NCBI GenBank assembly: GCA_029243385.1
Contig: JAQWSC010000003.1
Coordinates: forward strand, 1-51,512
Reading direction: 5' to 3'
DNA: 51,512 nucleotides
From: Flavobacteriaceae bacterium
GTDB taxonomy: Bacteria; Bacteroidota; Bacteroidia; Flavobacteriales; Flavobacteriaceae
Shown: positions 26,242 to 35,670 of the stretch, one piece after another
Position numbering within the stretch: the first letter of the stretch is position 1
Layout: every line of letters begins with the position of its first letter
Position numbers and translations under genes: made by a program
The notes under the pieces: model-generated
Databases searched by the model: none
Told to the model about the DNA's origin: nothing
Seen by the model: only the letters and a program-made list of their open reading frames with translations

Positions 26242-27177
26242 TTATAAAATGCGTTTGATTTTATTAACGATGGTTTCGGCCAATAGTTTTTTGCTTTCTA
26301 TTGTCCATCCGGCAACGTGAGGACTGAGCAACACATTTTCGGCTTCCAATAAGTAAGCAAAAGCCTCAGGCATTTCACTGTTTTCAAATAAGGATTCAAA
26401 GGAGCTTTTTTCATATTCAAGAACATCCAATCCTGCTCCCAAAATAGCTCCAGATTGCAACCCTTTGACAAGCGCTTCTGAAGAAACACTTTTTCCTCGA
26501 GCGGTGTTCAAAAGCCAAAAAGGGCGCCCACAAGCTTTGACAAAAGATGCGTCAATTAAAGAAATGGTTTCGGGAGTTTGGGGGGTATGCAGACTTATCA
26601 CATCCGATTTTTCTTGAAGAATATGTAGGGGAACTTGAGTGGCGTTTTCGTCCCCAACATTGTTTAATATATCTACACAATAAACGGTCACATCAAAACC
26701 GCGAAGTTTTTTTGCGAAGGCTTTTCCAGTATTCCCATATCCGATAATTCCAACGGTTTTTCCATCCAATTCAATACCTCGGTGCGCTTCGCGCAACCAG
26801 TTTCCTTTTTGAATTTCACGATGTCCTTTTTGGAGTTTATTAAAAAGAGAAAGCAACATTCCTAAAGCGTGTTCGGCAACGGCGTTTCTGTTTCCTTCAG
26901 GAGCAGCAATGAGCTCAATGCCTTTTTTTTTGGCATAAGCGACATCAATATTTTCTAACCCAGCACCAACACGCGCAATAAATCGCAACTGTGTTGCACA
27001 GTCAATAAACTGCTTGTCAATTGGAAAACGACTGCGAATAACAATTCCTTGGTAGTGAGCCATTTTTTCTTCAATCCCTGCTTTGTCAGTTACAGTATCG
27101 ATATCGTTTTCAATGCCTATTTTTTGCAATTGATCAATCAATACGGGGTGGTTGGTATCTAAGTGAAGCACCTTCAT
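26242..27177 (-). CDS. D-2-hydroxyacid dehydrogenase (phosphoglycerate-dehydrogenase-like)
   Basis: The 311-residue NAD-dependent enzyme has the split catalytic domain and a Rossmann domain with VGIIGYGNTGKAFAKKL. Catalytic residues fit the family: Arg in NTARGK, Glu in LDVLEYE and His in LSPHVAGWT. It lacks the C-terminal ACT domain of many SerA proteins. It may be phosphoglycerate dehydrogenase or another 2-hydroxyacid dehydrogenase. It lies four bases after mgtE and four before arsC. Confidence 0.88.
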   Translation of the reverse strand: MKVLHLDTNHPVLIDQLQKIGIENDIDTVTDKAGIEEKMAHYQGIVIRSRFPIDKQFIDCATQLRFIARVGAGLENIDVAYAKKKGIELIAAPEGNRNAVAEHALGMLLSLFNKLQKGHREIQKGNWLREAHRGIELDGKTVGIIGYGNTGKAFAKKLRGFDVTVYCVDILNNVGDENATQVPLHILQEKSDVISLHTPQTPETISLIDASFVKACGRPFWLLNTARGKSVSSEALVKGLQSGAILGAGLDVLEYEKSSFESLFENSEMPEAFAYLLEAENVLLSPHVAGWTIESKKLLAETIVNKIKRIL

Positions 27178-27181
27178 TGTT

Positions 27182-28540
27182 CTAAAATCCTAAGATGAGT
27201 TTAGCGATATAAAAGAAGAGAAAAATCCCAAAAATATCGTTGCTAGTCGTAATAAATGGGCCTGTTGCAATTGCAGGATCGATTCCTCGTTTGTTTAAAA
27301 CAATAGGAACAAAGGTTCCTACCAAAGCTGCAACCACAATAACGCATTGCATTGAGAGTGCTATGGTGATACTCACGTTGAGCGGTTGGTTTACAAAGTA
27401 ACCAAAAACCAGAATCAGCATGGAAAGTGCAAGGCCATTAATCAAGCTTAGCCCAATTTCTTTGACAAGAAGGTTAAACAAACTTCCTTTAATAACTCCA
27501 TTAGCAAGTCCTTGTACAACGATAGCTGACGATTGGACACCAACATTTCCTGCCATAGCAGCGATGAGTGGCGTAAAAAAGAACAAAGATCGAAATTCGG
27601 GATGGGTCATAATATTTTCAAATCCTTCCAAAATAAATACACTTCCTAGTCCACCTATAAGGCCCAAAGTTAGCCAAGGTAACCGTGCACGAGTAAGATC
27701 GTAAATAGAATCATCTGCTTCTACATCTTGTGAAATACCTGCGGCCATTTGGTAGTCTTTGTCGGCTTCATCTTTAATAAGATCTACAATATCATCAATC
27801 GTAATACGACCCATTAGAACGCCGTTATTGTCCACAACAGGAATGGCTTCTAAATCGTATTTCGACATTATTTTGGCAACTTCTTCTCCGTTTTCATCAA
27901 CATTTACAGAGTCAACTTTTGGAATATAAACGTTTTTAATAGGCTCTTTAGTTGGATGATTCAGTAAATCTTTGAGAGACAATCTACCCACTAATTTGTC
28001 TTTTTCATCCACCACATAAATCGAGTGAACACGTGTAACTTCTTCTGCTTGAAGGCGCATTTCGCGAACACATTTTAGAACGGTCCAATTTTCATTGACC
28101 TTTACGAGTTCTTTTGCCATCAGTCCACCAGCGGAATTTTCATCGTAAAGCAACAACTCTCGAATATCTTCGGCATGGCTTTCGTCAGAAATTTGAGCTA
28201 TAACGCGCTCTTGACGTTCTTCGGGAAGTTCCCCAATAATATCGGCAGCATCATCGGTGTCGAGCTCTTCCAATTCGCCAGCGATTTCTTTTGCAGAAAG
28301 TTCTTTTAGAATCTTTTCTCGAACATCTTCATCCAGCTCAGTAAGAACATCGGACGTTTTTTCGCTGTCAACAAGCTTGATGAGATAAACGCCTCTTTCA
28401 AGACTCAGTTCATCAATAATTTCTGCCATGTCTGCATAATGAAGCTCCGCCAACAAGCTTTTGAGCTTCTTGTTTTTTTGGCCGTCAATCAGTAGACCGA
28501 TTCGATCTAGCAATTCATCATTGAGCTGAAATGGCGTCAT
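27182..28540 (-). CDS. mgtE: Magnesium transporter MgtE
   Basis: The 452-residue protein has the acidic N domain ([20 protein letters not shown]), a CBS pair ([40 protein letters not shown]) and five C-terminal helices with the pore-lining [14 protein letters not shown]. The N and CBS domains sense cytoplasmic Mg2+ and gate the channel. Length is standard. Its first 23 bases overlap the end of rsmA, implying translational coupling. Confidence 0.96.
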   Translation of the reverse strand: MTPFQLNDELLDRIGLLIDGQKNKKLKSLLAELHYADMAEIIDELSLERGVYLIKLVDSEKTSDVLTELDEDVREKILKELSAKEIAGELEELDTDDAADIIGELPEERQERVIAQISDESHAEDIRELLLYDENSAGGLMAKELVKVNENWTVLKCVREMRLQAEEVTRVHSIYVVDEKDKLVGRLSLKDLLNHPTKEPIKNVYIPKVDSVNVDENGEEVAKIMSKYDLEAIPVVDNNGVLMGRITIDDIVDLIKDEADKDYQMAAGISQDVEADDSIYDLTRARLPWLTLGLIGGLGSVFILEGFENIMTHPEFRSLFFFTPLIAAMAGNVGVQSSAIVVQGLANGVIKGSLFNLLVKEIGLSLINGLALSMLILVFGYFVNQPLNVSITIALSMQCVIVVAALVGTFVPIVLNKRGIDPAIATGPFITTSNDIFGIFLFFYIAKLILGF

Positions 28541-29303
28541 TAGCTATCATTTTGGTTAAAAGGATAAATTCTTGAACCGTAAGTTGTTCTGGGCGCTGCC
28601 CAAAGATAGCATCTTCTTTTAAATTTTGGGATAAATTGAATATTTTTAAACTGTTACGAAGTGTTTTTCGCCGTTGTTGAAAAGCAGTTTTTACGACTTT
28701 AAAAAACAATTTTTCATCGCATTCAAGGTTGGAGTTTGACTTTCTCACCAAACGAATCACTCCAGAATTGACCTTAGGCGGAGGATTAAAAACCGAAGGA
28801 GTGACGTCAAACAAGTATTCCACATCGTAAAAAGCTTGAGTGAGTACCGACAAAATTCCGTAGGTTTTGTTTCCATGCTTTGCGGCAATGCGTTTGGCCA
28901 CTTCTTTTTGAAACATTCCCGAAAATTCAGGGATAAGATTTCTGTTTTCAAGGGTTTTAAAAACGATTTGAGATGAAATATTATAAGGAAAATTGCCAAT
29001 AATGGCAAAGGGCTCTGAAAACAAATCGGCAAGCGATATTTTCAAAAAATCGGCCTCAATGATGTGGTTTTTAAGTGTTGGAAAATGTGTGTTGAGGTAA
29101 CGCGCCGATTCTCGGTCGATTTCAATAACAAAAGTTTCTACGGGTTTTTTGAGTAAAAACTGTGTCAAAACGCCCATTCCTGGACCAATTTCTAGGACTT
29201 TTTTATAGCGGTTGATTTGCAACGAGTCCGCAATCCGTTCGGCAACCGCAAGGTCTTTTAAAAAATGCTGTCCCAGAAATTTTTTCGCACGAACGGATTC
29301 CAT
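28518..29303 (-). CDS. rsmA: 16S rRNA dimethyladenosine transferase
   Basis: The 261-residue enzyme (KsgA) dimethylates two adenines in helix 45 of 16S rRNA. It has KKFLGQHFL at the start, the SAM-binding [10 protein letters not shown], the acidic ribose-binding EID, and the catalytic NFPYNISS motif (NLPY-type). It starts where the DUF4286 gene stops, sharing one base (TAATG), and overlaps mgtE downstream. Confidence 0.96.
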   Translation of the reverse strand: MESVRAKKFLGQHFLKDLAVAERIADSLQINRYKKVLEIGPGMGVLTQFLLKKPVETFVIEIDRESARYLNTHFPTLKNHIIEADFLKISLADLFSEPFAIIGNFPYNISSQIVFKTLENRNLIPEFSGMFQKEVAKRIAAKHGNKTYGILSVLTQAFYDVEYLFDVTPSVFNPPPKVNSGVIRLVRKSNSNLECDEKLFFKVVKTAFQQRRKTLRNSLKIFNLSQNLKEDAIFGQRPEQLTVQEFILLTKMIANDAISAQ

Positions 29304-29602
29304 TATTGATCGGATAAAAGATTGAGTTGAGTTGTAAAGCTAACCCATTTTCCGGAAAAGGACTTGTTGATGGATTCATAAACAAGGTCTAGGCTTTGTG
29401 TTTTAAACGTCTCTAATAAAGCAACATTTGAAAACCCTAAAAAGCAAGAATAGGAAACCCCACCCATTGCTTCGTCAACCATAATTTGCAGCAACTTCTT
29501 TTCATCACAAGGTATGGATGGTATGATTTGAGAAGTCATTAAAGAAACCCATTCTTCTTGGATTGCTTCGTCAATATTGAAAGTGATGTTGAAATAAAAC
29601 AT
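29303..29602 (-). CDS. DUF4286 family protein
   Basis: The 99-residue protein matches a small flavobacterial family of unknown function, with [11 protein letters not shown] at the start, [15 protein letters not shown], and [10 protein letters not shown] toward the middle. The fold looks like a ferredoxin-type alpha/beta protein. It stands between serS (two bases before) and rsmA (one-base overlap), a conserved place in this group. Confidence 0.78.
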   Translation of the reverse strand: MFYFNITFNIDEAIQEEWVSLMTSQIIPSIPCDEKKLLQIMVDEAMGGVSYSCFLGFSNVALLETFKTQSLDLVYESINKSFSGKWVSFTTQLNLLSDQ

Positions 29603-29604
29603 CC

Positions 29605-30876
29605 TTATGAAATGTAGTCAAAACCAGTGTAAGGAATAAGAACTTTGGGAATTCGGATGCCTTCAGGAGTTTGATAATTTTCTAAAATACCTGCCATAAC
29701 TCGAGGAAGGGCTAGGGAACTTCCATTGAGTGTATGTGCCAAAAACTTTGCTCCTGATTCGTCTTTCAGTCGAAGCTTGAGTCGATTGGCTTGAAAAGTT
29801 TCAAAATTGGATACAGAACTAATTTCTAACCAACGATTTTGAGCGGTTGAAAAGACTTCGAAGTCAAAAGTAAGTGCTGATGTAAACCCTAAATCGCCTC
29901 CGCAAAGTTTGAGGATACGAAAAGGAAGTTGGAGTTCTCTCAACAAATTTTTGACGTGCTCTACCATGCCCTCCAAAGCTGCGTAAGAATGATCGGGGTG
30001 TTCTATGCGAACAATTTCAACTTTGTCAAATTGGTGGAGTCGATTCAGCCCTCTTACATGCGCTCCATAGCTACCTGCTTCTCTTCGGAAGCAAGGGGTG
30101 TAACTGGTTGTGCAAATCGGCAAATCACGCGTATTTAATAGTTCGCCTCTAAACATATTGGTAACGGGAACTTCAGCCGTAGGAATCAAATATAAATTGT
30201 CTTCTGTAACATGATACATTTGTCCTTCTTTGTCGGGAAGTTGTCCTGTTCCAAAGCCAGAAGCTTCGTTTACTAGGTGAGGAACTTGAAATTCTTTATA
30301 ACCAGCAGCTGTATTAAAGTCTAAAAAATAATTAATCAAAGCACGTTGCAATCGAGCTCCTTTGCCTTTATAAACTGGAAATCCAGCACCTGTAATTTTG
30401 TTGCCCAACTCAAAATCAATGATGTCGTATTTTTTTGCCAATTCCCAATGAGGAAGCGCTTCTTGATGAAGTTTTGGAACAGCTCCTTCTTTAAAAACTT
30501 CTTCGTTGTCTTCTTCTGAATTCCCAGCAGGGACTTGTTCGTTGGGAATGTTTGGAATTTGATATAAAAGATTTTGAATGGCTTCGGAGTGCGAGTTCAA
30601 ATCTTCTTGCAAGGCTTTGCTTTTTACTTTAAGCTGGCTTGTTTTTTCCTTTAGAATATTCGCTTTTTTAGGCTCACCTTTTTTGTACAACATGCCAATT
30701 TCTTTGGCAAGGCTATTGGCTTCGGCTAAGGTTTGATCCAAAACGGTTTGAGTAGCACGACGATTTTTGTCGGCTTCAACAACTTGCACCAACAATTCAC
30801 GAGCGTCAAAATTTCTTTTTTGGAGTGCGTCGCTTATTACATCAATCTGATCGCGAATTTGTGAAACTAATAACAT
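29605..30876 (-). CDS. serS: Seryl-tRNA synthetase
   Basis: The 423-residue class II synthetase charges tRNA-Ser. An N-terminal coiled coil (about residues 30-105; ADKNRRATQTVLDQTLAEAN) contacts the long variable arm of tRNA-Ser. The catalytic domain carries LYLIPTAEVP, TSYTPCFRREAGSYG and the motif 3 region ALPRVMAGILENYQ. It is complete. A tRNA-Ser gene lies elsewhere in the window at 44076. Confidence 0.97.
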   Translation of the reverse strand: MLLVSQIRDQIDVISDALQKRNFDARELLVQVVEADKNRRATQTVLDQTLAEANSLAKEIGMLYKKGEPKKANILKEKTSQLKVKSKALQEDLNSHSEAIQNLLYQIPNIPNEQVPAGNSEEDNEEVFKEGAVPKLHQEALPHWELAKKYDIIDFELGNKITGAGFPVYKGKGARLQRALINYFLDFNTAAGYKEFQVPHLVNEASGFGTGQLPDKEGQMYHVTEDNLYLIPTAEVPVTNMFRGELLNTRDLPICTTSYTPCFRREAGSYGAHVRGLNRLHQFDKVEIVRIEHPDHSYAALEGMVEHVKNLLRELQLPFRILKLCGGDLGFTSALTFDFEVFSTAQNRWLEISSVSNFETFQANRLKLRLKDESGAKFLAHTLNGSSLALPRVMAGILENYQTPEGIRIPKVLIPYTGFDYIS

Positions 30877-30959
30877 ACTATTCTTTTTGGAAAGGTTCCT
30901 TAATCAGTTACAAAGGTACGAGTTTGAATTTATGGATGAAATAGGATTTGCAATTATAT

Positions 30960-31889
30960 TCAAATCGAAGCCATCCACTTTTCACACAACGATTGATCTT
31001 TTTTCAATTGATCTGATAAAGCTGCGACCGAATCGAATTTTTGTTCGTTTCGAATGCGTCTTAAAACCCTAATTGTTATTAGCTTGCCATAGAGTTCTTC
31101 TGTCCAATCAAAAAAGTGAACTTCGATAGAGCGTTCATTTCCTGCTACGGTTGGATTGAAGCCAATATTCATCATGCCATACACCTTTTTGTTTTCAATA
31201 ATGGCATATACCCAATAGGCGCCATTGGCGGGGATCAATTTATAATCTTCTTCAACAACGATATTGGCGGTAGGAAATCCAAGGGTTCTTCCAAGGGATT
31301 TTCCTTTTTGGACTTTTCCGGTCAATCCAAAAGGATTTCCTAGGTATGCGTTGGCTTGTTCAACAGCTCCTTTATCCAGTGCTTTTCGGATTTTGGTTGA
31401 GCTTACTGCTACTTCGGCAATCTCTTGTGCAGAAATTTCTATTACTTCAAAATCATAGATTTCCCCAAAGGATTTTAAATCGGCTATATCCGCACTTCGA
31501 TTGCGTCCAAAGCGATGGTCGTATCCGATAAATACTTTTTTAACATTGAGTTTTTCAACCAAAATAGATCGAACAAACTCGGTAGGGCTTAGTCGTGAAA
31601 ATGCCGCAGTAAATGGTTGAATGACTAAGGTGTTTAGCCCCATTTTTTCTAAAATGTCGATGCGTTCGTCAATAGTGGAAATTAACTGCAACGGCGTTTC
31701 GGATTGCAATACGCGTCTGGGATGCGGGAAGAAAGTTAATAACACCGAATTGCATTGATTTTTGGCAGCTTCGTCAACAAGTCGTTTGATAATTTGTTGG
31801 TGTCCAATGTGTACGCCGTCAAAAGTTCCTATTGTAATAAAAGAAGGTTTTGTGCTTGAAAATTCAGATAGGTTTTGAACAATTTCCAT
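30960..31889 (-). CDS. ribF: Bifunctional riboflavin kinase / FAD synthetase
   Basis: The 309-residue enzyme makes FMN and then FAD. The FAD synthetase domain has GTFDGVHIGHQQII and the phosphate-loop region FIGYDHRFGRNR; the riboflavin kinase domain has GRTLGFPTANI and GMMNIGFNPTV. I prefer the ATG at 31889 (MEIVQNLSEF) to the one at 31901, because it matches the usual beginning and avoids overlapping pth. It follows pth directly. Confidence 0.94.
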   Translation of the reverse strand: MEIVQNLSEFSSTKPSFITIGTFDGVHIGHQQIIKRLVDEAAKNQCNSVLLTFFPHPRRVLQSETPLQLISTIDERIDILEKMGLNTLVIQPFTAAFSRLSPTEFVRSILVEKLNVKKVFIGYDHRFGRNRSADIADLKSFGEIYDFEVIEISAQEIAEVAVSSTKIRKALDKGAVEQANAYLGNPFGLTGKVQKGKSLGRTLGFPTANIVVEEDYKLIPANGAYWVYAIIENKKVYGMMNIGFNPTVAGNERSIEVHFFDWTEELYGKLITIRVLRRIRNEQKFDSVAALSDQLKKDQSLCEKWMASI

Positions 31890-31890
31890 T

Positions 31891-32508
31891 CTATTTGCCA
31901 TTGAAAAGATTCATTGTATTTTGGAGTCCAACAGTAGCAAATGAAAGCACCATTTTCCCACACATTTCTATACGTTCTGGCAGTGCTTTTTTCTCTTCGG
32001 GAGACCATGGGCTTAGCACATAATCAACTTGTTTTCCTTTCTGATAGGTGGCTCCAATTCCAAAACGAAGCCGAGGGTATTGCTGGGTTTGGAGTTTTAA
32101 TTGAATGTCTTTTAGACCGTTGTGGCCTCCATCAGAACCTTTGGATTTCATGCGAATGGTGCCAAAGTCAAGATTCAGATCATCGGTAACGACAAGCACA
32201 TTGTTGCAGCTGATTTTTTCCTGTTGCATCCAATATTTAACAGCCTTACCGCTGAGGTTCATATACGTATTGGGTTTTAAAAAAACCAGAGTTCTTCCTT
32301 TGTGTTTGTGCCAGGCTACTTGTCCTAGTTTTTGCGTTTCAAAAGCAAACTCCTCTTGTTTCGAAAGTTCGTCCAAAATATCAAATCCAATATTGTGGCG
32401 GGTGTGTTGATACTCAGAACCCACATTGCCAAGACCTACAATCAATGTTTTCTTCATTGGTGGTGATTTGTCATCAGATTTTTTTTTAAGAAACGAAAAC
32501 CAACTCAT
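31891..32508 (-). CDS. pth: Peptidyl-tRNA hydrolase
   Basis: The 205-residue enzyme releases tRNA from stalled peptidyl-tRNA. It has VGLGNVGSEYQHTRHNIGF with the catalytic His in RHNIGF, KPNTYMNLSGKAV, and DDLNLDFGTIR. The first about 18 residues (MSWFSFLKKKSDDKSP) are an extension often seen in this group; a shorter start at the internal MKKTLIVGLG is possible. It follows the rplY terminator and precedes ribF. Confidence 0.94.
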   Translation of the reverse strand: MSWFSFLKKKSDDKSPPMKKTLIVGLGNVGSEYQHTRHNIGFDILDELSKQEEFAFETQKLGQVAWHKHKGRTLVFLKPNTYMNLSGKAVKYWMQQEKISCNNVLVVTDDLNLDFGTIRMKSKGSDGGHNGLKDIQLKLQTQQYPRLRFGIGATYQKGKQVDYVLSPWSPEEKKALPERIEMCGKMVLSFATVGLQNTMNLFNGK

Positions 32509-32522
32509 GTGGAATTTTTAGT

Positions 32523-32562
32523 AAAAATAAAAAAAGCATCCTGTTTTGACGCAGGATGCTTT
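32523..32562 (-). terminator. Intrinsic terminator after rplY
   Basis: AAAGCATCCTG (32533-32543) and CAGGATGCTTT (32552-32562) form an 11-bp stem. On the minus strand the stem is followed by a long T-rich run, so it ends the prs-rplY transcript ahead of pth. Confidence 0.9.
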
Positions 32563-32583
32563 AAAAATTTATAAGAGAAGTGT

Positions 32584-33228
32584 TTATGCTTCTGCTTCAG
32601 GAGTTGCATTTTCTGCTCCTTCAGCTGCATTTTCTTCACCTTCTTCGCCTTCAACTTCTTCTTCTGTTTCTAAAATAGAAGTTCTAGCAGTTCGAACTTG
32701 ACACACGACAGTGTTGTCTGGATGTAAAATTTTGAAGAGATCGCTCCCAACTTCGGTTACATACAGTTTTTGTCCGAGCTTCAATGCAGAAATATCAGCT
32801 TCAATGCTATCGGGCAAGTTGGCTGGAAGTGCCTTAACGCGAAGTTTACGTTTGTTTCTTCGCAACACACCACCACTATTTCTAACACCTGGCGCCGTTC
32901 CTTTGATAATTACAGGAATGTCCATGCTGACCTCTTTATCATCAAAAAGTTGATAAAAATCGACATGAAGAATTTTGTCTGAAACAGGATGAAACTGAAT
33001 ATCTTGCAAAATAGCGTTAAACGAAGTACCATCTTCCAATGCAATCACAACTGTGTGAGCGTTTGGAGTGTACACTAATTTGGAGAACGCAAGTTCTTCC
33101 GCTGAAAAGTGTAAAGGGCTGTCTCCTCCGTATAAAACGCAAGGTACCTTTCCAGCATTACGTAGGGCTTTGGTAGCTACCTTGCCCACGCTTTCTCTTT
33201 GAGATCCGTTAATCGTAATTGACTTCAT
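32584..33228 (-). CDS. rplY: 50S ribosomal protein L25 (Ctc form)
   Basis: The 214-residue protein is the long L25/TL5/Ctc form. The 5S rRNA-binding N-terminal domain contains [20 protein letters not shown] and PCVLYGG, and the beta-rich TL5 domain contains [21 protein letters not shown] highly acidic tail ends the protein ([20 protein letters not shown]). It follows prs after 22 bases, as is common in Bacteroidota, and is closed by a strong terminator. Confidence 0.95.
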   Translation of the reverse strand: MKSITINGSQRESVGKVATKALRNAGKVPCVLYGGDSPLHFSAEELAFSKLVYTPNAHTVVIALEDGTSFNAILQDIQFHPVSDKILHVDFYQLFDDKEVSMDIPVIIKGTAPGVRNSGGVLRRNKRKLRVKALPANLPDSIEADISALKLGQKLYVTEVGSDLFKILHPDNTVVCQVRTARTSILETEEEVEGEEGEENAAEGAENATPEAEA

Positions 33229-33250
33229 TAGAATTATATTTATTAAAAAT

Positions 33251-34192
33251 TTACATTACAAATTTAGAACTGATTGATTTGTTGTGATGTACATTTGACA
33301 TCACAGCGGCAAACAATTCAGCACAACTAAGCACTCTAATTTTGGCGCTTTTCTTTTTTAGGGGGATACTATCGGTAACAATCAACTCCAACAATTTGGA
33401 GTTTTCGATACGTTCGTAAGCATCTCCAGACAATAAGGGATGCGTACAAATAGCACGAACACTTTTTGCTCCTCGTTCAATCATTAAGTCAGCAGCACGA
33501 GACAATGTTCCGGCTGTGTCAACCATATCATCAACCAACACTACATTCTTGCCTTTAACTTCACCAATAAGCTCCATATGAGAAATGATGTTGGCTTTTT
33601 TTCGTTGCTTATAACAAATTACTACATCCGAACCTAGGTTTTTGGCATAGGCATAGGCTCTTTTAGAACCACCCATGTCGGGAGAAGCAATGGTTAAATT
33701 GTCCAATTTTAGACTTTCCAAATAAGGCATAAAAATAGTAGATGCATACAAATGATCAACAGGTTTTTCGAAAAACCCCTGAATTTGATCTGCATGAAGG
33801 TCCATGGTGATGATTCTTGTAGCTCCAGCGGCTTCTAAAATTTTAGCAATCATTTTGGCTCCAATTGGAACACGAGGCTTGTCTTTTCTATCTTGACGCG
33901 CCCATCCAAAATAGGGCATTACTGCAGTAATATGTCTTGCTGAGGCTCGTTTAGCGGCATCGAGCATTAACAACATTTCCATCAAGTTTTCTGAAGAGGG
34001 ATGTGTAGAACCAATAATAAACGTTCGTGATCCACGAACCGACTCTTCGAATGAAGGCTGAAACTCTCCGTCACTATAGCGTGAAAATATTACATTACCC
34101 AAAGGAGCGCCAAAAGACTTGGCAATTTGCGCCGCTAAGACCTGACTTTGCGTACAAGCGAAAATTTTGGCTTCTGTAACCGAATTTGGCAT
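33251..34192 (-). CDS. prs: Ribose-phosphate pyrophosphokinase
   Basis: The 313-residue enzyme makes PRPP for nucleotide, histidine and tryptophan synthesis. Signatures are [19 protein letters not shown] at the start, the catalytic-region [11 protein letters not shown] and the PRPP-binding loop [13 protein letters not shown]. It is complete, with a promoter box upstream, and is followed by rplY on the same transcript. Confidence 0.96.
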   Translation of the reverse strand: MPNSVTEAKIFACTQSQVLAAQIAKSFGAPLGNVIFSRYSDGEFQPSFEESVRGSRTFIIGSTHPSSENLMEMLLMLDAAKRASARHITAVMPYFGWARQDRKDKPRVPIGAKMIAKILEAAGATRIITMDLHADQIQGFFEKPVDHLYASTIFMPYLESLKLDNLTIASPDMGGSKRAYAYAKNLGSDVVICYKQRKKANIISHMELIGEVKGKNVVLVDDMVDTAGTLSRAADLMIERGAKSVRAICTHPLLSGDAYERIENSKLLELIVTDSIPLKKKSAKIRVLSCAELFAAVMSNVHHNKSISSKFVM

Positions 34193-34231
34193 CTATTGAG
34201 TTGGTAATTAATTTGTTCCCCTAAAGGGGTG

Positions 34232-34239
34232 CAAATTTA
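34232..34239 (-). promoter_or_regulatory. Putative -7 promoter box (TAAATTTG) of prs
   Basis: The minus strand reads TAAATTTG at 34239-34232, fitting TAnnTTTG, about 40 bases before the ATG at 34192. A CCCC-TAAA-GGGG palindrome (34218-34229) lies at the predicted transcription start. Confidence 0.45.
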
Positions 34240-34305
34240 AACAATTATTTGAGGTATTAAAGTGAATAAAGCAGGATTTTTTGATGAAGAGTGATTTTTA
34301 TTTTA

Positions 34306-34313
34306 TAATTTTG
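34306..34313 (+). promoter_or_regulatory. Putative -7 promoter box (TAATTTTG) of tRNA-Leu
   Basis: TAATTTTG fits TAnnTTTG and lies ten bases before the tRNA. A TTTG at 34280-34283 could be the -33 element, although the spacing is slightly long. Confidence 0.45.
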
Positions 34314-34323
34314 CCCTCCAATT

Positions 34324-34405
34324 GCCTTGGTGGCGGAACTGGTAGACGCGCTGGATTCAAAATCCAGTTTCTTCGGAAGTGTGGGTTCGATTCCCACCCA
34401 AGGTA
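34324..34405 (+). tRNA. tRNA-Leu (anticodon CAA)
   Basis: The 82-base gene folds into a cloverleaf with a short variable arm. The acceptor is GCCTTGG paired with CCAAGGT, the anticodon stem CTGGA/TCCAG encloses TTCAAAA with anticodon CAA, and the T-arm is GTGGG-TTCGATT-CCCAC. CCA is not encoded. The anticodon reads UUG leucine codons. Confidence 0.95.
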
Positions 34406-34406
34406 C

Positions 34407-34438
34407 AAAACCCGCAACAATTGTCGCGGGTTTTTTGT
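34407..34438 (+). terminator. Intrinsic terminator after tRNA-Leu
   Basis: AAAACCCGC (34407-34415) pairs with GCGGGTTTT (34426-34434), with a T-run to about 34436. It sits directly after the tRNA. Confidence 0.9.
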
Positions 34439-34500
34439 TTTGTCCAAACGATTATACTCGATTTAACGTGCTGATCTTCGAGCTAATCTCAATATAGGGA

Positions 34501-34680
34501 TTAATTCAAAGGAATCCACTGAGCATTTTCTTCTAAGTTTCCTCCTGATGAAATGTGAAGCCTAAATATGAAATCAAGACCATCGATTTCGCTACAATCA
34601 TCAAGTCCATATCCAGGGTCTATTATGGAACCTCCTGTGTATGCATTGTTGACTGCATAAGAAACGTCCATAGAAAATCC
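34501..34680 (-). pseudogene. Orphan C-terminal fragment of an unknown gene, cut by the recombinase fragment
   Basis: The minus strand is open from about 34680 to a TAA at 34501. Its roughly 57 residues (SYAVNNAYTGGSIIDPGYG ... GLDFIFRLHISSGG ... NAQWIPLN) look like the end of a secreted or surface protein, but I recognise no family. The same strand beyond 34680 reads through the antisense of the recombinase gene, so the two halves meet at a breakpoint near 34668-34680. The fragment has no plausible start of its own. Confidence 0.45.
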
Positions 34681-35220
34681 AAACCCCTTCCCAAGTATTT
34701 GACGGTTCCAGAAGTAAAACGACTGCTGCAACAATGCACCAACCTTAAGCATGGATGTATTTTAAAAATCCTTTATGGCTGTGGGTTGCGGGTATCAGAG
34801 GTTATCGCTCTAAAAATAGCAGATGTAGATTCTACAGCCATGCGTCTTATGGTACGTGCTGCCAAGGGCAAAAAAGACCGTGTATTGCCCTTACCTCTAA
34901 CGTTGCTCGAAAACCTCCGGCAATACTATATAGCCTATCGTCCCGAATATTACCTTTTTGAAGGGCAAAAAGGTGGAAAATATTCCGCAAAAAGCATACA
35001 GAGCTTTATAAAAAAATATGCACGCGAGGCCAATATTCAAAAATCGGTAACGCCACACATGCTACGTCATTCTTATGCCACCCACCAACTCGAAAACGGC
35101 ATCAACATCAGGTACGTGCAAGAATTGCTAGGACATAATTCCATTAAAACCACAGAGCTTTACACCCACGTTACCAAAATTTCAAAAAACAACATTACAA
35201 GCCCGTTAGATCAGCTTTAG
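34668..35220 (+). pseudogene. N-terminally truncated tyrosine recombinase (integrase)
   Basis: About 183 residues of a XerD-like tyrosine recombinase are present. Catalytic residues are all visible: Arg in GCGLRVSEV, Lys in AKGKKDR, the HMLRHSYATH box, His in LLGHNSIKTT and the nucleophile Tyr in ELYTH; the end SPLDQL is typical. Only the catalytic domain remains, since the SAM-like core-binding domain that should precede KPLPKYLTVPEVKRLL is missing. The frame stays open upstream to a GTG at 34555, but those codons are antisense to the fragment described above. It lies beside tRNA-Leu, a common integration target, and converges with umuD. Confidence 0.75.
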
Positions 35221-35221
35221 T

Positions 35222-35665
35222 CTAGACCGCCTTAACCACAAAAGTTACGATTCCCCAAATAAGCAGTTCATTGTCTTCGGTGACCAAAATGGGTTTGTAG
35301 TTTTTGTTTTCAGGCATTAGCATGACTTCTGTTGCGGTTACTTTCAATCGCTTTACCGTAAAATTTCCATCAATAAAACACACCGCAATTTTCCCATCCT
35401 GAGGCTCCAAACTGCGATCGATAACAAGCAAATCACCGTCGTCCAACCCTGCTTCAATCATCGATTCTCCGTCAACACGCGCATAAAAAGTAGCCTCCTT
35501 ATTTTTAATAAGGGTCTTGTCCAAACTAATGCGAACTTCCTTAAAATCATCTGCTGGTGAGGGAAACCCCGCCGAAACACCTTCTTCTGCTAACCACTGC
35601 TCGGTGGCTTCTTCTGGGTCGGGAGTATAAAAATGCAGTCCTCCCGATGGCTCTCTTTTCTTCAA
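35222..35665 (-). CDS. umuD: UmuD-like translesion regulator protein (S24 family)
   Basis: The 147-residue protein has the LexA/UmuD autoprotease fold. The cleavage-site candidate is the AG pair in SAGFPSPADD, the nucleophile Ser is in RVDGESMIEAGL and the Lys of the dyad is in NFTVKRLKV. After RecA-stimulated self-cleavage UmuD joins UmuC to form DNA polymerase V. The only start is a TTG at 35665, five bases after umuC. The stop is one base from the recombinase stop. Confidence 0.9.
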   Translation of the reverse strand: MKKREPSGGLHFYTPDPEEATEQWLAEEGVSAGFPSPADDFKEVRISLDKTLIKNKEATFYARVDGESMIEAGLDDGDLLVIDRSLEPQDGKIAVCFIDGNFTVKRLKVTATEVMLMPENKNYKPILVTEDNELLIWGIVTFVVKAV

Positions 35666-35670
35666 TCGTC

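Noticed and set aside
34281-34466. Plus-strand open frame across tRNA-Leu
   Set aside because: It only reads through the tRNA gene and its terminator.
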